Shown one piece after another: positions 6,505-12,285 of a stretch of 20,165 nucleotides of DNA. Each line of letters begins with the position of its first letter. Within the stretch, counting starts at the first letter, position 1. The notes under the pieces are model-generated. The model was not told the origin of the DNA. It ran no database searches and worked only from the letters and a program-made list of their open reading frames with translations. The DNA is from a virus, in the IMG/VR virus record IMGVR_UViG_3300022874_000465, positions 1 through 20,165 of that record; one strand, given 5' to 3'. The position numbers and the translations under genes are program-made.

Positions 6505-6618
6505 CTAATCCTCATCATATTCATCAAGAATGTCATCATCATCATAATATCCACATATATCACTGATGTTATCTACAATCTCTTCACGTCTGTTTTCTGA
6601 TAATAAAAATCGTCCCAT
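6505..6618 (-). CDS. tiny acidic protein, 37 aa, ends in TAG
   Basis: An N-terminal LLSENRREEIVDNISDI helix precedes a tail of mostly Asp and Tyr. Start ATG follows GTGAGTGAATAAC, and the TGA of the upstream gene lies inside this SD. It is the only accepted gene in the window that stops with TAG, and it is in frame with the next gene (6154-6501). The N-terminal motif resembles LENRREMLLKEF in the small gene at 8977-9138. Function unknown. Confidence 0.6.
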   Translation of the reverse strand: MGRFLLSENRREEIVDNISDICGYYDDDDILDEYDED

Positions 6619-6623
6619 GTTAT

Positions 6624-6962
6624 TCACTCACTGTTTTCGTTTGCATAGTATTCGTTAATTTCGTCAAGCGATTCTACAGTGAAATCACAATTGCCAACAA
6701 GACAATCGTTATCAATATCCATAGCCCAAATTGGATATAATTCTAATCCTTCAGGAATAGTGTATGATGGTAGGTTACATATATCAACTCCAAACGTAGT
6801 CAAACAATAGTCACAATAATATTCTCCACATAGGATATTAATGTTATTGTTTAGTTCATTTAATAGATCGCGCAATTTACCCACATTTTGTTTGTTCCAG
6901 TGCGTAATATCATATGCGAGTTCGTTACAAGAAATTTCCAGTTGATCTTTTTTTGATGTCAT
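6624..6962 (-). CDS. hypothetical protein with CxxC, 112 aa
   Basis: Unrecognised. The N-terminal half is helical (ELAYDITHWNKQNVGKLRDL). A Cys cluster follows (ILCGEYYCDYCLTTFGVDIC), which may bind a metal. The second half has Pro-flanked strands (YPIWAMDIDNDCLVGNCDF) and a final acidic helix. Start ATG follows AGGTAAACATTAA, with the upstream gene's TAA inside the site. Function unknown. Confidence 0.75.
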   Translation of the reverse strand: MTSKKDQLEISCNELAYDITHWNKQNVGKLRDLLNELNNNINILCGEYYCDYCLTTFGVDICNLPSYTIPEGLELYPIWAMDIDNDCLVGNCDFTVESLDEINEYYANENSE

Positions 6963-6969
6963 TTAATGT

Positions 6970-7275
6970 TTACCTGCTTTTGTATTTTGAGAATGCTTTG
7001 TCTTTTCCGTGGATGTCAAAGATATATTTGAGTTGTAACATTTCAGAATTGATAACATCATACACTTCAGATTCTATAAGATATTTTAAGATTTTGTTTA
7101 AAATAAACATAACTTGTACGTCATTTAATGATAGGACAAAATCTATGAATTCTGTGTTTTCGTCTTGTATCTCACTTAAAATTTCATAACCAGAAATGTA
7201 AGCTGTTTGTTCAGTGGATAATTCAATAAATACGTTTGTTAGTTTCTCTCTTCTTAGTTCTTCATTTGTTTGCAT
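6970..7275 (-). CDS. RFSNI / TDxE-type paralogue family, member 1
   Basis: 101 residues, related to 7278-7586 and 7579-7869. Shared features are NVFIELSTEQTAYISGYEIL (compare RFSNI...T.YxxGxDIL in the neighbours), then a helix, then VLSLNDVQVMFILNKIL matching LSMTDDEIESVMQNEIL. The copy is more diverged than the other two. Mostly alpha-helical, no Cys or membrane segment. Start ATG follows GAGGCTGTTAATT. Function unknown. Confidence 0.75.
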   Translation of the reverse strand: MQTNEELRREKLTNVFIELSTEQTAYISGYEILSEIQDENTEFIDFVLSLNDVQVMFILNKILKYLIESEVYDVINSEMLQLKYIFDIHGKDKAFSKYKSR

Positions 7276-7277
7276 AA

Positions 7278-7586
7278 TTAACAGCCTCTTACATATTCTT
7301 TTTTATAGAAGTCAATATCATCATCCATCATTACAATTGTATGTTCAATTTCTTTTTGCACTCGTTCACATTCAAATAGTGCTCTTAAGATTTCATTTTG
7401 CATTACTGATTCTATTTCATCATCTGTCATTGATAATATTAATTTATCAATATCCCATCCACGTCTCTCTGCTAACGACCATAACAAATCATCTCCGGTA
7501 ATACACATTGTTCTCGTTACAGATATGTTACTAAATCTTTTCACAATTTCTTTGTCGAATTTATTTACTAAATATGAATCAAGCAT
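7278..7586 (-). CDS. RFSNI / TDxE-type paralogue family, member 2
   Basis: 102 residues. RFSNISVTRTMCITGDDLLW aligns with RFSNITANDTLYLNGTDIL in the gene upstream, followed in both by DDEI plus a Gln-Asn helix start (MQNEIL / LQNILC) and an acidic ending with MDDDID / MEDDID. Start ATG lies inside the end of 7579-7869 (8-base overlap) after AAGGTGAATAATT. A similar plan (G.DLL..L ... LTDxDM) is seen in 13286-13567 and 13789-14067. Function unknown. Confidence 0.8.
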   Translation of the reverse strand: MLDSYLVNKFDKEIVKRFSNISVTRTMCITGDDLLWSLAERRGWDIDKLILSMTDDEIESVMQNEILRALFECERVQKEIEHTIVMMDDDIDFYKKEYVRGC

Positions 7587-7869
7587 AATTATTCACCTTA
7601 TCAATGTCATCTTCCATCTGATCAATTGTTAATTCTATCTCTGGAATTATCTGTTCTTCAAAGAATGCACATAGAATGTTTTGTAACAAGTTTTTGATTT
7701 CATCATCACCCATTAATATAATTGATTCTGTAACTTTTCCATGTCCTCTTTTTGCGAGACATACTAATATATCCGTACCATTTAAATAAAGAGTATCATT
7801 TGCAGTTATGTTACTGAATCTCCCGACAGTTTCATTGCCAAATTCTTTACTCAATTCTTTATGAAACAT
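7579..7869 (-). CDS. RFSNI / TDxE-type paralogue family, member 3
   Basis: 96 residues, closest relative of 7278-7586. RFSNI is at about residues 17-21, GTDIL near 31-35, GDDEIKNLLQNIL near 53-65, and an acidic C-terminus with QMEDDID. Start ATG follows GATGATTAAATT. The three genes 6970-7869 form one tandem array in descending similarity, so local duplication is the likely origin. Function unknown. Confidence 0.8.
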   Translation of the reverse strand: MFHKELSKEFGNETVGRFSNITANDTLYLNGTDILVCLAKRGHGKVTESIILMGDDEIKNLLQNILCAFFEEQIIPEIELTIDQMEDDIDKVNNYA

Positions 7870-7872
7870 AAT

Positions 7873-8094
7873 TTAATCATCATCCTTTTCTTCTTCAAAA
7901 ATTTCATCTCCACATTCATCAATTTTCGTGATTATATATATTTCTGTTTGAAGATCCTCAACAACTCCTTGATCTAATAGTTCATCGAGATTTTCATTAC
8001 TCACAAATTCTTCTACTTCATCTTCATTTTCCAAATCACTATACTTTTTTGTGATAAAAAATGATACCTTTGTACAAACTTCACAATCTGTCAT
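7873..8094 (-). CDS. tandem acidic paralogue pair, copy A
   Basis: 73 residues, paralogue of 8097-8312. Both begin with M(T/M)DC, then a strand (KVSFFITKKYSDL / EVTFTLEKEYNGV), ENEDEVEEFVSNENLDELL versus ENEEEADMIMSREELEELL, a second strand (TEIYIITK / VEVTEVLV), and an acidic EEEK tail. The start ATG follows AATT and a rather distant GGAG. A longer frame from 8133 adds an Arg-rich stretch that is only the SD region translated, and was rejected. Function unknown. Confidence 0.8.
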   Translation of the reverse strand: MTDCEVCTKVSFFITKKYSDLENEDEVEEFVSNENLDELLDQGVVEDLQTEIYIITKIDECGDEIFEEEKDDD

Positions 8095-8096
8095 AA

Positions 8097-8312
8097 TTAA
8101 TCGTCTTCTCCTTCCTCTTTTTCTTCCTCCCATGTTTTTGTTACAAGAACTTCAGTTACTTCTACGTTAAAATTTTTAACTGTTTCCTGATACAATAGTT
8201 CTTCGAGTTCTTCACGGCTCATAATCATATCTGCTTCTTCTTCGTTTTCTACACCATTATACTCTTTTTCTAAGGTGAAAGTTACTTCTGCAACTGCTCT
8301 ACAGTCCATCAT
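8097..8312 (-). CDS. tandem acidic paralogue pair, copy B
   Basis: 71 residues, paralogue of 7873-8094 (see there). The beta-alpha-beta layout with an A/E-rich helix recalls the four small proteins at 10563-11344, but I cannot align them convincingly. Start ATG ATG follows GAGGAAGACAATTAATT. The acidic tail (EEEKEEGEDD) is probably disordered. Function unknown. Confidence 0.8.
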   Translation of the reverse strand: MMDCRAVAEVTFTLEKEYNGVENEEEADMIMSREELEELLYQETVKNFNVEVTEVLVTKTWEEEKEEGEDD

Positions 8313-8314
8313 AA

Positions 8315-8584
8315 TTAATTGTCTTCCTCATTAGTTGCATCAAGAATCTTTTTGATTTCAATATATTTTCTTTCCACATCATCAACTTTATAAAGTAGTT
8401 CTTTTAAATAACATGATTTTTCATAATCATTGTAGAATATGCACTCTTCATCATGGCAATTATTTTCACAATCTTCAATTACATTTTCAAGAAACCATAT
8501 GTAATCAGATACTGTATTTTCTCTAAAGTTTTCAAACAATTCTATAAATTCGTGTTTTTCATTTTCATTAAATTTTTCGTCCAT
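8315..8584 (-). CDS. Cys-containing acidic mini-protein
   Basis: 89 residues. Acidic helical N-terminus, then Cys39, Cys43, Cys48 and Cys58 (EDCENNCHDEECIFYNDYEK), then a helical C-terminus (LLYKVDDVERKYIEIKKIL). The plan helix, Cys cluster, helix and the ECIFY...C ending link it loosely to the CPF family at 502-2074 and to the GECIFERD segment of 12286-12594. Start ATG follows GGAGATGATTAAAA. Metal binding plausible; function unknown. Confidence 0.8.
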   Translation of the reverse strand: MDEKFNENEKHEFIELFENFRENTVSDYIWFLENVIEDCENNCHDEECIFYNDYEKSCYLKELLYKVDDVERKYIEIKKILDATNEEDN

Positions 8585-8603
8585 TTTTAATCATCTCCAT
8601 TAT

Positions 8604-8966
8604 TCACATTTCAAATCCACACTTGAGACATTTGTAACCATCGAAGCACCATTCGTTACGTTCAACATACCCAAATACATTCTTCTCTTCAAGTTCTTCT
8701 CCACAATTTTCACAGAATAATTTACCTCTATATTTTCCAGAACAATCCATGTTTATTAAAGTTTTTCCATTTGAAACTCTGTAATCTCTGAAATTGATTT
8801 TGTGTTTTCCATATTCAATAGACCAGATTCCACCATTAATAAATACTTTCTCTCCTTTCTCAAAAACTTCGTCAACAATATCATCTATACGTTGTCCACA
8901 ATCCATGCAATAATCAAGGTCGTTATTTTTAACTTGTTTTTTTGTAAGTTTTATAAGCTTTTCCAT
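8604..8966 (-). CDS. zinc-ribbon hypothetical protein with three CxxC
   Basis: 120 residues. Three CxxC motifs: YCMDCG (Cys20, Cys23), LFCENCG (Cys85, Cys88) and YKCLKCG (Cys113, Cys116), with single Cys75 and Cys107 between. The last two pairs could form one zinc ribbon, the first pair plus Cys75 another site. The middle (KVFINGGIWSIEYGKHKINF) looks like a beta sheet. Start at ATG 8966 after GATGTGATCGAA, a near-perfect extended SD; the open frame to 8984 was not used. Could bind nucleic acid or protein; function unknown. Confidence 0.8.
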   Translation of the reverse strand: MEKLIKLTKKQVKNNDLDYCMDCGQRIDDIVDEVFEKGEKVFINGGIWSIEYGKHKINFRDYRVSNGKTLINMDCSGKYRGKLFCENCGEELEEKNVFGYVERNEWCFDGYKCLKCGFEM

Positions 8967-8976
8967 TTCGATCACA

Positions 8977-9138
8977 TCATTCAAGATAACTTATTTCTTC
9001 TGCTATTTCTGCAAGCTCATCAGATATCATGATTTGACAGTCTATTAATTTTTCTTCGGGAAGATTTAATTTAAATAAATTGTCGAATTCTTTAAGTAAC
9101 ATTTCTCGTCTGTTTTCAAGGGTGTTGAGTTTTGACAT
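8977..9138 (-). CDS. small helical hypothetical protein, 53 aa
   Basis: Two predicted helices: MSKLNTLENRREMLLKEF and LIDCQIMISDELAEIAEEIS, with no other features. Start ATG follows CGTGATTAAA. The stop lies 10 bases before the ATG of 8604-8966 and next to its SD. The LENRREML motif recurs in similar form in 6505-6618 and 9820-9951. Tight packing and SD support it as a real gene. Confidence 0.75.
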   Translation of the reverse strand: MSKLNTLENRREMLLKEFDNLFKLNLPEEKLIDCQIMISDELAEIAEEISYLE

Positions 9139-9162
9139 TTTAATCACGTTTAATAATTTATT

Positions 9163-9453
9163 TTATCTGGTATCAAAAATGAGATTTTTATCAACTACTT
9201 TTAAGAATGCACAGAGATCAGCTTTACAACTGATATCCACTGCACCATTACGAATCATTTCAACTGTTTTAACAAAATCATCAAAGTTATCTTCACATTG
9301 TTTAACCCAACCTTTCATTTTACATGTTTTACAAGGTGAGTCAAAATCATTGATGTGTGGTTCAAGAAATTTTTGAATTTCACCAGATTCGCGGTGTATT
9401 TCTGTTTCGAGAGAGAAGATATGACCACCGGGACATATCCATTTAATTACCAT
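9163..9453 (-). CDS. putative zinc-binding hypothetical protein, 96 aa
   Basis: The N-terminus IKWICPGGHIFSLETEIH (Cys7, His11) and DSPCKTCKMKGWVKQC (Cys41, Cys44, Cys53) could form a treble-clef-like or ribbon site of the CPxGH...CxxC type. The C-terminal half is helical (NFDDFVKTVEMIRNG). Start ATG at 9453 follows AGGAGAATAAAA; the frame to 9471 only reads through this SD. The upstream TAA is inside that region. Function unknown. Confidence 0.8.
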   Translation of the reverse strand: MVIKWICPGGHIFSLETEIHRESGEIQKFLEPHINDFDSPCKTCKMKGWVKQCEDNFDDFVKTVEMIRNGAVDISCKADLCAFLKVVDKNLIFDTR

Positions 9454-9455
9454 TT

Positions 9456-9641
9456 TTATTCTCCTTTGCATTCATAGATAGGATGATTCTCTTCTTTTCT
9501 CTCATCAATTAAACTGGTTCCACATTTTCTACAATAGCCACCATTCGGTTTTGTTCCAAGATTCATGTTTCTACTATCCCAACAAATGATTCCACATTTG
9601 GGACAGATTAATACTGTATATTTATCTTTCATAATTTTCAT
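9456..9641 (-). CDS. small zinc-ribbon protein, 61 aa
   Basis: A canonical zinc ribbon: VLICPKCGIICWDS (Cys13, Cys16, Cys20) and GYCRKCGTSL (Cys37, Cys40), with a final Cys58. No clear SD precedes either possible ATG (9641 or 9632). Instead a 14-bp palindrome lies four bases upstream and GGTGGA lies before it. This gene is the first after the only sizeable non-coding gap, so it may head its own transcript. Zinc-binding is well supported; the role is not. Confidence 0.8.
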   Translation of the reverse strand: MKIMKDKYTVLICPKCGIICWDSRNMNLGTKPNGGYCRKCGTSLIDERKEENHPIYECKGE

Positions 9642-9644
9642 ATT

Positions 9645-9658
9645 AAACTTTAAAGTTT
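9645..9658. promoter_or_regulatory. 14-bp perfect palindrome before a start codon
   Basis: AAACTTTAAAGTTT is its own reverse complement. It ends four bases before the ATG at 9641 and lies between that ATG and the purine-rich GGTGGA. It could be an operator, or in RNA a short stem (AAACT/AGTTT, loop TTAA) between SD and start. AT-rich palindromes can occur by chance, so this is tentative. Confidence 0.35.
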
Positions 9659-9682
9659 TCCACCATCAATACACATCGCCAT
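9650..9682 (-). other. possible leader peptide, 10 codons
   Basis: ATG GCG ATG TGT ... TAA encodes MAMCIDGGKL. GGTGAT lies two bases before the first ATG and eight before the second, one of the better sites in the window. The stop falls in the palindrome at 9645-9658, nine bases before the ATG of the zinc-ribbon gene. It could couple translation into that gene, which lacks its own SD. Very short, so chance is possible. Confidence 0.3.
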
Positions 9683-9819
9683 ATATCACCGTCACACAAC
9701 TTTGCAACACGCTCCCTTGTGTTTATACATTGATGCGCACGATGCTTGTAGGGGGGCTGTGTGTTAACATTTAAAAAATAGTTGTGTTGTTGTGTTTAAT
9801 TTCATATCCATTTTCTTCT

Positions 9820-9951
9820 TTATTTGATTACACCATTACCTTGCATTATCTGTTTTAACATTTCTTTTCTGACATTTTCTGTTATCACATTTCTTTCTGA
9901 TCCGATTGTGTGTATGATGTCATTTTGTTTATCGTTAATTTTCATCTTCAT
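9820..9951 (-). CDS. small hypothetical protein, 43 aa
   Basis: Residues include HTIGSERNVITENVRKEMLK and end in QIMQGNGVIK, which looks like real protein. ATG at 9951 or 9945 (both in frame); neither has a strong SD. An 8-codon ORF with a good SD (GAGTGTGAATATT before the ATG at 9961) overlaps its start in another frame and could provide coupling. Function unknown. Confidence 0.5.
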   Translation of the reverse strand: MKMKINDKQNDIIHTIGSERNVITENVRKEMLKQIMQGNGVIK

Positions 9952-9959
9952 CTTCGAGC

Positions 9960-9989
9960 ATAATATTCACACTCTATAATTATTCTCAA
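9960..9989 (-). promoter_or_regulatory. candidate sigma-70-type promoter
   Basis: On the minus strand TTGAGA (9984-9989) and TATTAT (9960-9965) are 18 bases apart, each one base from the bacterial consensus. It would start transcription near 9953, almost at the ATG of the 43-residue ORF, which is odd. The region is very AT-rich, so a chance match is likely enough to keep confidence low. Confidence 0.25.
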
Positions 9990-10001
9990 TATTATTTAAA
10001 A

Positions 10002-10520
10002 TTATTTATTTTTAAGTCTAATAGCTTCAGCACTTCGTATAGCATCGCCGTGTTCTCTCATTAGATCTTCATCATTTACTGAAAGATATGATGAATATTT
10101 GTTTCTAATACCTGTTTCTGTTTCAACAACTAAACAATCGCCATCTGTTTCCATGATGTCGTCTTTACAATCTTTAGATTTAATAATAAACAATCCTTTT
10201 TTATCAATAACAAATACATAGTCAGGATTAAAAGCCACCGAGAGGGGATAACTTGGGATTTCCATGACATTCAAATCGACTTCATCTTCGTGAATTCCAA
10301 GCAGCCGTCCATATTTCTTGTTGTAATCTTTTCTGAGTTTAACCAATTCATTAAACTGTCTGCATACAATATTTGCGTCTTGTTTGTCCCACCCTCTGAT
10401 TAATTTAGTAAGCATCTGTCCACGTTTTACAATGACATCTTCTGCTGATGTTTTGTTGTACGTGATGTTCTCGACGTTCTTTACGATGTTGCTGTGATCT
10501 GTTTTTACATTTAGTTTCAT
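10002..10520 (-). CDS. MKLN-type hypothetical protein, 172 aa
   Basis: The N-terminus MKLNV...SNIVKNVENITYNK shares its start and VKNxENx peptide with 257-496 and 23-250, also visible at DNA level. It then has a different body: a helical segment (GQMLTKLIRGWDKQDANIVC, then QFNELVKLRKDYNKKYGRLL), followed by a strand-rich segment (SVAFNPDYVFVIDKKGLFII) and a helical end with EHGDAIRSAEAIRLKNK. Start follows GAGGAAAACAAA. This is the longest member of the group and shows that the N-terminal peptide occurs on unrelated bodies. Function unknown. Confidence 0.8.
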   Translation of the reverse strand: MKLNVKTDHSNIVKNVENITYNKTSAEDVIVKRGQMLTKLIRGWDKQDANIVCRQFNELVKLRKDYNKKYGRLLGIHEDEVDLNVMEIPSYPLSVAFNPDYVFVIDKKGLFIIKSKDCKDDIMETDGDCLVVETETGIRNKYSSYLSVNDEDLMREHGDAIRSAEAIRLKNK

Positions 10521-10562
10521 TTTGTTTTCCTCGATAGTAGTTTATTCTTATGTGTATTAAAG

Positions 10563-10775
10563 TTATTTGTTTGTAGGTTCTTCGTTTGTGATTTCTTCAA
10601 TTTCACTATACTTTATATTAACCACGCCGGTATATTCTTTGGGGGTGGCATCGATGATTTTATTGTGTATAATATCACGGATTTTTTCTGCTCCCTCTGC
10701 GTTATCTGCTTTGAATTTTATCTCTCCATCAAAAGAGACTTCACATTTTGTTTTGTATGTTTTCATTTTAGTCAT
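10563..10775 (-). CDS. small tandem family (F.G....A....A), member 1
   Basis: 70 residues: MTKMKTYKTKCEVSFDGEIK, then FKADNAEGAEKIRDII and a C-terminal strand and EIEEI. It aligns with the next three genes: strand, (F/H)(D/E)G, strand, A(D/K/E)xxEgA, helix, and IxEIEE near the end. The beta-beta-alpha layout recalls DpnD/PcfM-like small domains, from memory only. Start at 10775 after AAAGGTAAACAAG; it overlaps the upstream gene by 8 bases. A second in-frame ATG is at 10766. Confidence 0.75.
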   Translation of the reverse strand: MTKMKTYKTKCEVSFDGEIKFKADNAEGAEKIRDIIHNKIIDATPKEYTGVVNIKYSEIEEITNEEPTNK

Positions 10776-10809
10776 CTTGTTTACCTTTAACTTCTTCAAT
10801 TTCGTCAAT
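10756..10809. repeat. 54-bp junction repeat, copy 1
   Basis: Matches 10940-10993 at 50 of 54 positions (offset 184): 25 and 24 identical bases flank a 5-base variable stretch. It covers the end of one gene, its SD and the start of the next. Four mismatches fall just in the SD-proximal stretch. Confidence 0.85.
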
Positions 10810-10959
10810 CCAAGAGTCTTCACAATATATATCAGTTGGTTCTTCTTCAATTAGTTTTCCCCACTTTTTTCTTGCTTCGTCCTCATTTTTTGCATTTAAA
10901 TCTACATCTCCTTCAAAAACCATTTTATATTTGATTCTATATGTTTTCATTTTAGTCAT
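10768..10959 (-). CDS. small tandem family (F.G....A....A), member 2
   Basis: 63 residues: MTKMKTYRIKYKMVFEGDVD, LNAKNEDEARKKWGKLIEEE and SWIDEIEEVKGKQDD. The C-terminus nearly equals that of member 3 (SYIDEIEEVKEGQDD). Start at ATG 10959 after AGAGGGACAAG; the longer frame to 10992 only extends into the upstream gene's codons. Overlaps both neighbours by 8 bases at the sequence GATGACTAAAATG. Function unknown. Confidence 0.8.
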   Translation of the reverse strand: MTKMKTYRIKYKMVFEGDVDLNAKNEDEARKKWGKLIEEEPTDIYCEDSWIDEIEEVKGKQDD

Positions 10960-10993
10960 CTTGTCCCTCTTTAACTTCTTCAATTTCGTCAAT
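10940..10993. repeat. 54-bp junction repeat, copy 2
   Basis: Partner of 10756-10809. It spans the last codons of the gene at 10952-11149 and the first codons of the gene at 10768-10959. Confidence 0.85.
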
Positions 10994-11149
10994 GTAAGAA
11001 TCTACACATTGTTCAGTTTCATCATTGTAAGCCGGGTCATCATTCCAGTCTCTAATTGCATCTTCTTTTGATTCAGCTTCGATTGTAACGTTACCTTCGT
11101 GCACAATGTGGTAGAATATTTTATACTCTTTTAATTCAATTTTAGACAT
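10952..11149 (-). CDS. small tandem family (F.G....A....A), member 3
   Basis: 65 residues: ELKEYKIFYHIVHEGNVTIE, AESKEDAIRDWNDDP, and SYIDEIEEVKEGQDD at the end. Family layout as in the neighbours. Start follows GTGATTAAAG, and the TGA of the upstream gene lies inside this SD. The most acidic member. Function unknown; a DpnD/PcfM-like fold is a guess from pattern. Confidence 0.8.
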   Translation of the reverse strand: MSKIELKEYKIFYHIVHEGNVTIEAESKEDAIRDWNDDPAYNDETEQCVDSYIDEIEEVKEGQDD

Positions 11150-11155
11150 CTTTAA

Positions 11156-11344
11156 TCACAACTTTTTAATTTTTATTTCTTTTGTTTTCAATTTATATTT
11201 TATCTCACACGCTCCATTTTTATATGCAGTTGGGGATTTTAAGAAAATACGTTCTGCTTCATCCTCACTTTTAGCTTCTATAAAAGTTTTTCCTTCTGTT
11301 ACACACTCCCAGCATAATTTGAATAATTTAATTTTGTTTGTCAT
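11156..11344 (-). CDS. small tandem family (F.G....A....A), member 4
   Basis: 62 residues, the most diverged member: KLFKLCWECVTEGKTFIEAK, SEDEAERIFLKSP, and a Lys-rich C-terminus (YKLKTKEIKIKKL) instead of the acidic EIEE end. The EAKSEDEAERIF helix start matches AESKEDAIRDW of member 3. Start follows GTGATTAAAA. It is basic at the C-terminus, so it may differ in partner. Function unknown. Confidence 0.8.
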   Translation of the reverse strand: MTNKIKLFKLCWECVTEGKTFIEAKSEDEAERIFLKSPTAYKNGACEIKYKLKTKEIKIKKL

Positions 11345-11358
11345 TTTTAATCACACTC

Positions 11359-11736
11359 TTAAAATTCATATCCGAACGATTCAATGTATTCCATTTCGTT
11401 TATACAACACTGACTTTTATTATCTTTATCTAAAGGTTCACCACAATAAGAGCACAGGTAATGATTTGGATCTATTGGTTTTTGGCAAACTTCACAGAAC
11501 ATAAGAGATCCTTCGAGAAAGAAATCTAAAACATCTAATCGTTCAAGATCGTAATCATCATAATCTTTTATTTCAGATTTTAAACATTCGAGACATATAA
11601 CACTGCCATCATCGAACATTGCATAACAATTTCCGTTGTAAAAAATTCTTCCATTGATGTCGTTATCTTTTTCCCACTGTTCAAAATTTGATTTAAGAGC
11701 TTGTTTATCTTCATCTGTTAATACAATATGCATCAT
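11359..11736 (-). CDS. zinc-ribbon hypothetical protein, 125 aa
   Basis: Three CxxC pairs: VICLECLK (Cys48, Cys51), MFCEVCQK (Cys81, Cys84) and LCSYCGEP (Cys95, Cys98), plus Cys110-Cys111. The last two pairs form a probable zinc ribbon. The N-terminus is helical (DEDKQALKSNFEQWEKD). The start has the best SD in the window, GGAGGTGATTAATTAA before ATG ATG. The upstream stop TAA directly abuts the ATG. Function unknown. Confidence 0.85.
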   Translation of the reverse strand: MMHIVLTDEDKQALKSNFEQWEKDNDINGRIFYNGNCYAMFDDGSVICLECLKSEIKDYDDYDLERLDVLDFFLEGSLMFCEVCQKPIDPNHYLCSYCGEPLDKDNKSQCCINEMEYIESFGYEF

Positions 11737-12258
11737 TTAATTAATCACCTCCGAACTATATTCTTCAACAAATTTGGCAATCGTATAGAGTATTTCTTTT
11801 ACCGCTTTTAGATAACCATCGTCGAGGATTGTGATAATACTTTTTGGATAATTATTTCGTATATAACCATCTAAAGCATCATCTGCATACCAAATTCTAC
11901 ATTTATCTTTTGAAAACATGCCTTTTGAATACCATTTGAAGATATTGAGTTGTTCTTCGTAAAAAACATCCTTTAAGCACTCATCAATATAATAAATGTC
12001 TTCTACATACTCTGGATTAATTTCAATGATCATATTGAGAAGCTTAACGGTTATCTCTGCATCCCAATCATCCCAATCATAATTATCATGTATCCGTGTT
12101 AATAATTCTACAACATCTTCTTTTATATATCCATCACCTAAATATTCACACCCACCGATTTCTAATGCGATTTCATGTGTATATTCTTTTGCACTCCACC
12201 CATTAAATCCAAATTCAAATTCGTTTCTTAGATATTTTACCAATTCCATATGATTCAT
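11737..12258 (-). CDS. hypothetical protein, 173 aa, acidic
   Basis: Unrecognised. Mainly helical, rich in Asp, Glu, Tyr and Trp: LVKYLRNEFEFGFNGW, a DNYDWDDWDAEITVKLLNMI segment, EEQLNIFKWYSKGMFSKDKC and a C-terminal helix ILYTIAKFVEEYSSEVIN. No metal site or membrane span. Start ATG follows GGTGGTAAATTAAA. Immediately followed by the zinc-ribbon gene, whose SD is formed by this gene's last codons. Confidence 0.8.
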   Translation of the reverse strand: MNHMELVKYLRNEFEFGFNGWSAKEYTHEIALEIGGCEYLGDGYIKEDVVELLTRIHDNYDWDDWDAEITVKLLNMIIEINPEYVEDIYYIDECLKDVFYEEQLNIFKWYSKGMFSKDKCRIWYADDALDGYIRNNYPKSIITILDDGYLKAVKEILYTIAKFVEEYSSEVIN

Positions 12259-12285
12259 TTTAATTTACCACCGTTAATATTCTCA

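Larger units (their letters stand above)
9642..9819. other. non-coding gap, locally GC-richer
   Basis: The only stretch without a supported gene of more than about 60 bases. It is richer in G and C than its surroundings, with GCCCCCC on the minus strand and many ACACA/TGTGT elements that could pair (for example near 9692-9697 with 9756-9761). A TGTTAACA palindrome occurs near 9763. I find no tRNA, no convincing terminator and no strong promoter. It contains a 10-codon ORF at 9650-9682 after GGTGAT. It may be an untranslated leader or small RNA. Confidence 0.4.

Noticed and set aside
7873-8133. Longer start at 8133 adding an Arg-rich N-terminus
   Set aside because: The extra codons are the upstream SD and the end of the neighbouring gene; the paralogue at 8097-8312 starts at the equivalent of 8094.
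7873-8312. Grouping the acidic pair with the four small proteins at 10563-11344
   Set aside because: Only a similar beta-alpha layout and acidic ends; I could not align conserved positions.
9642-9819. tRNA or riboswitch in the gap
   Set aside because: No T-loop (GTTCGA-type) or acceptor-stem pairing and no riboswitch core that I recognise on either strand.
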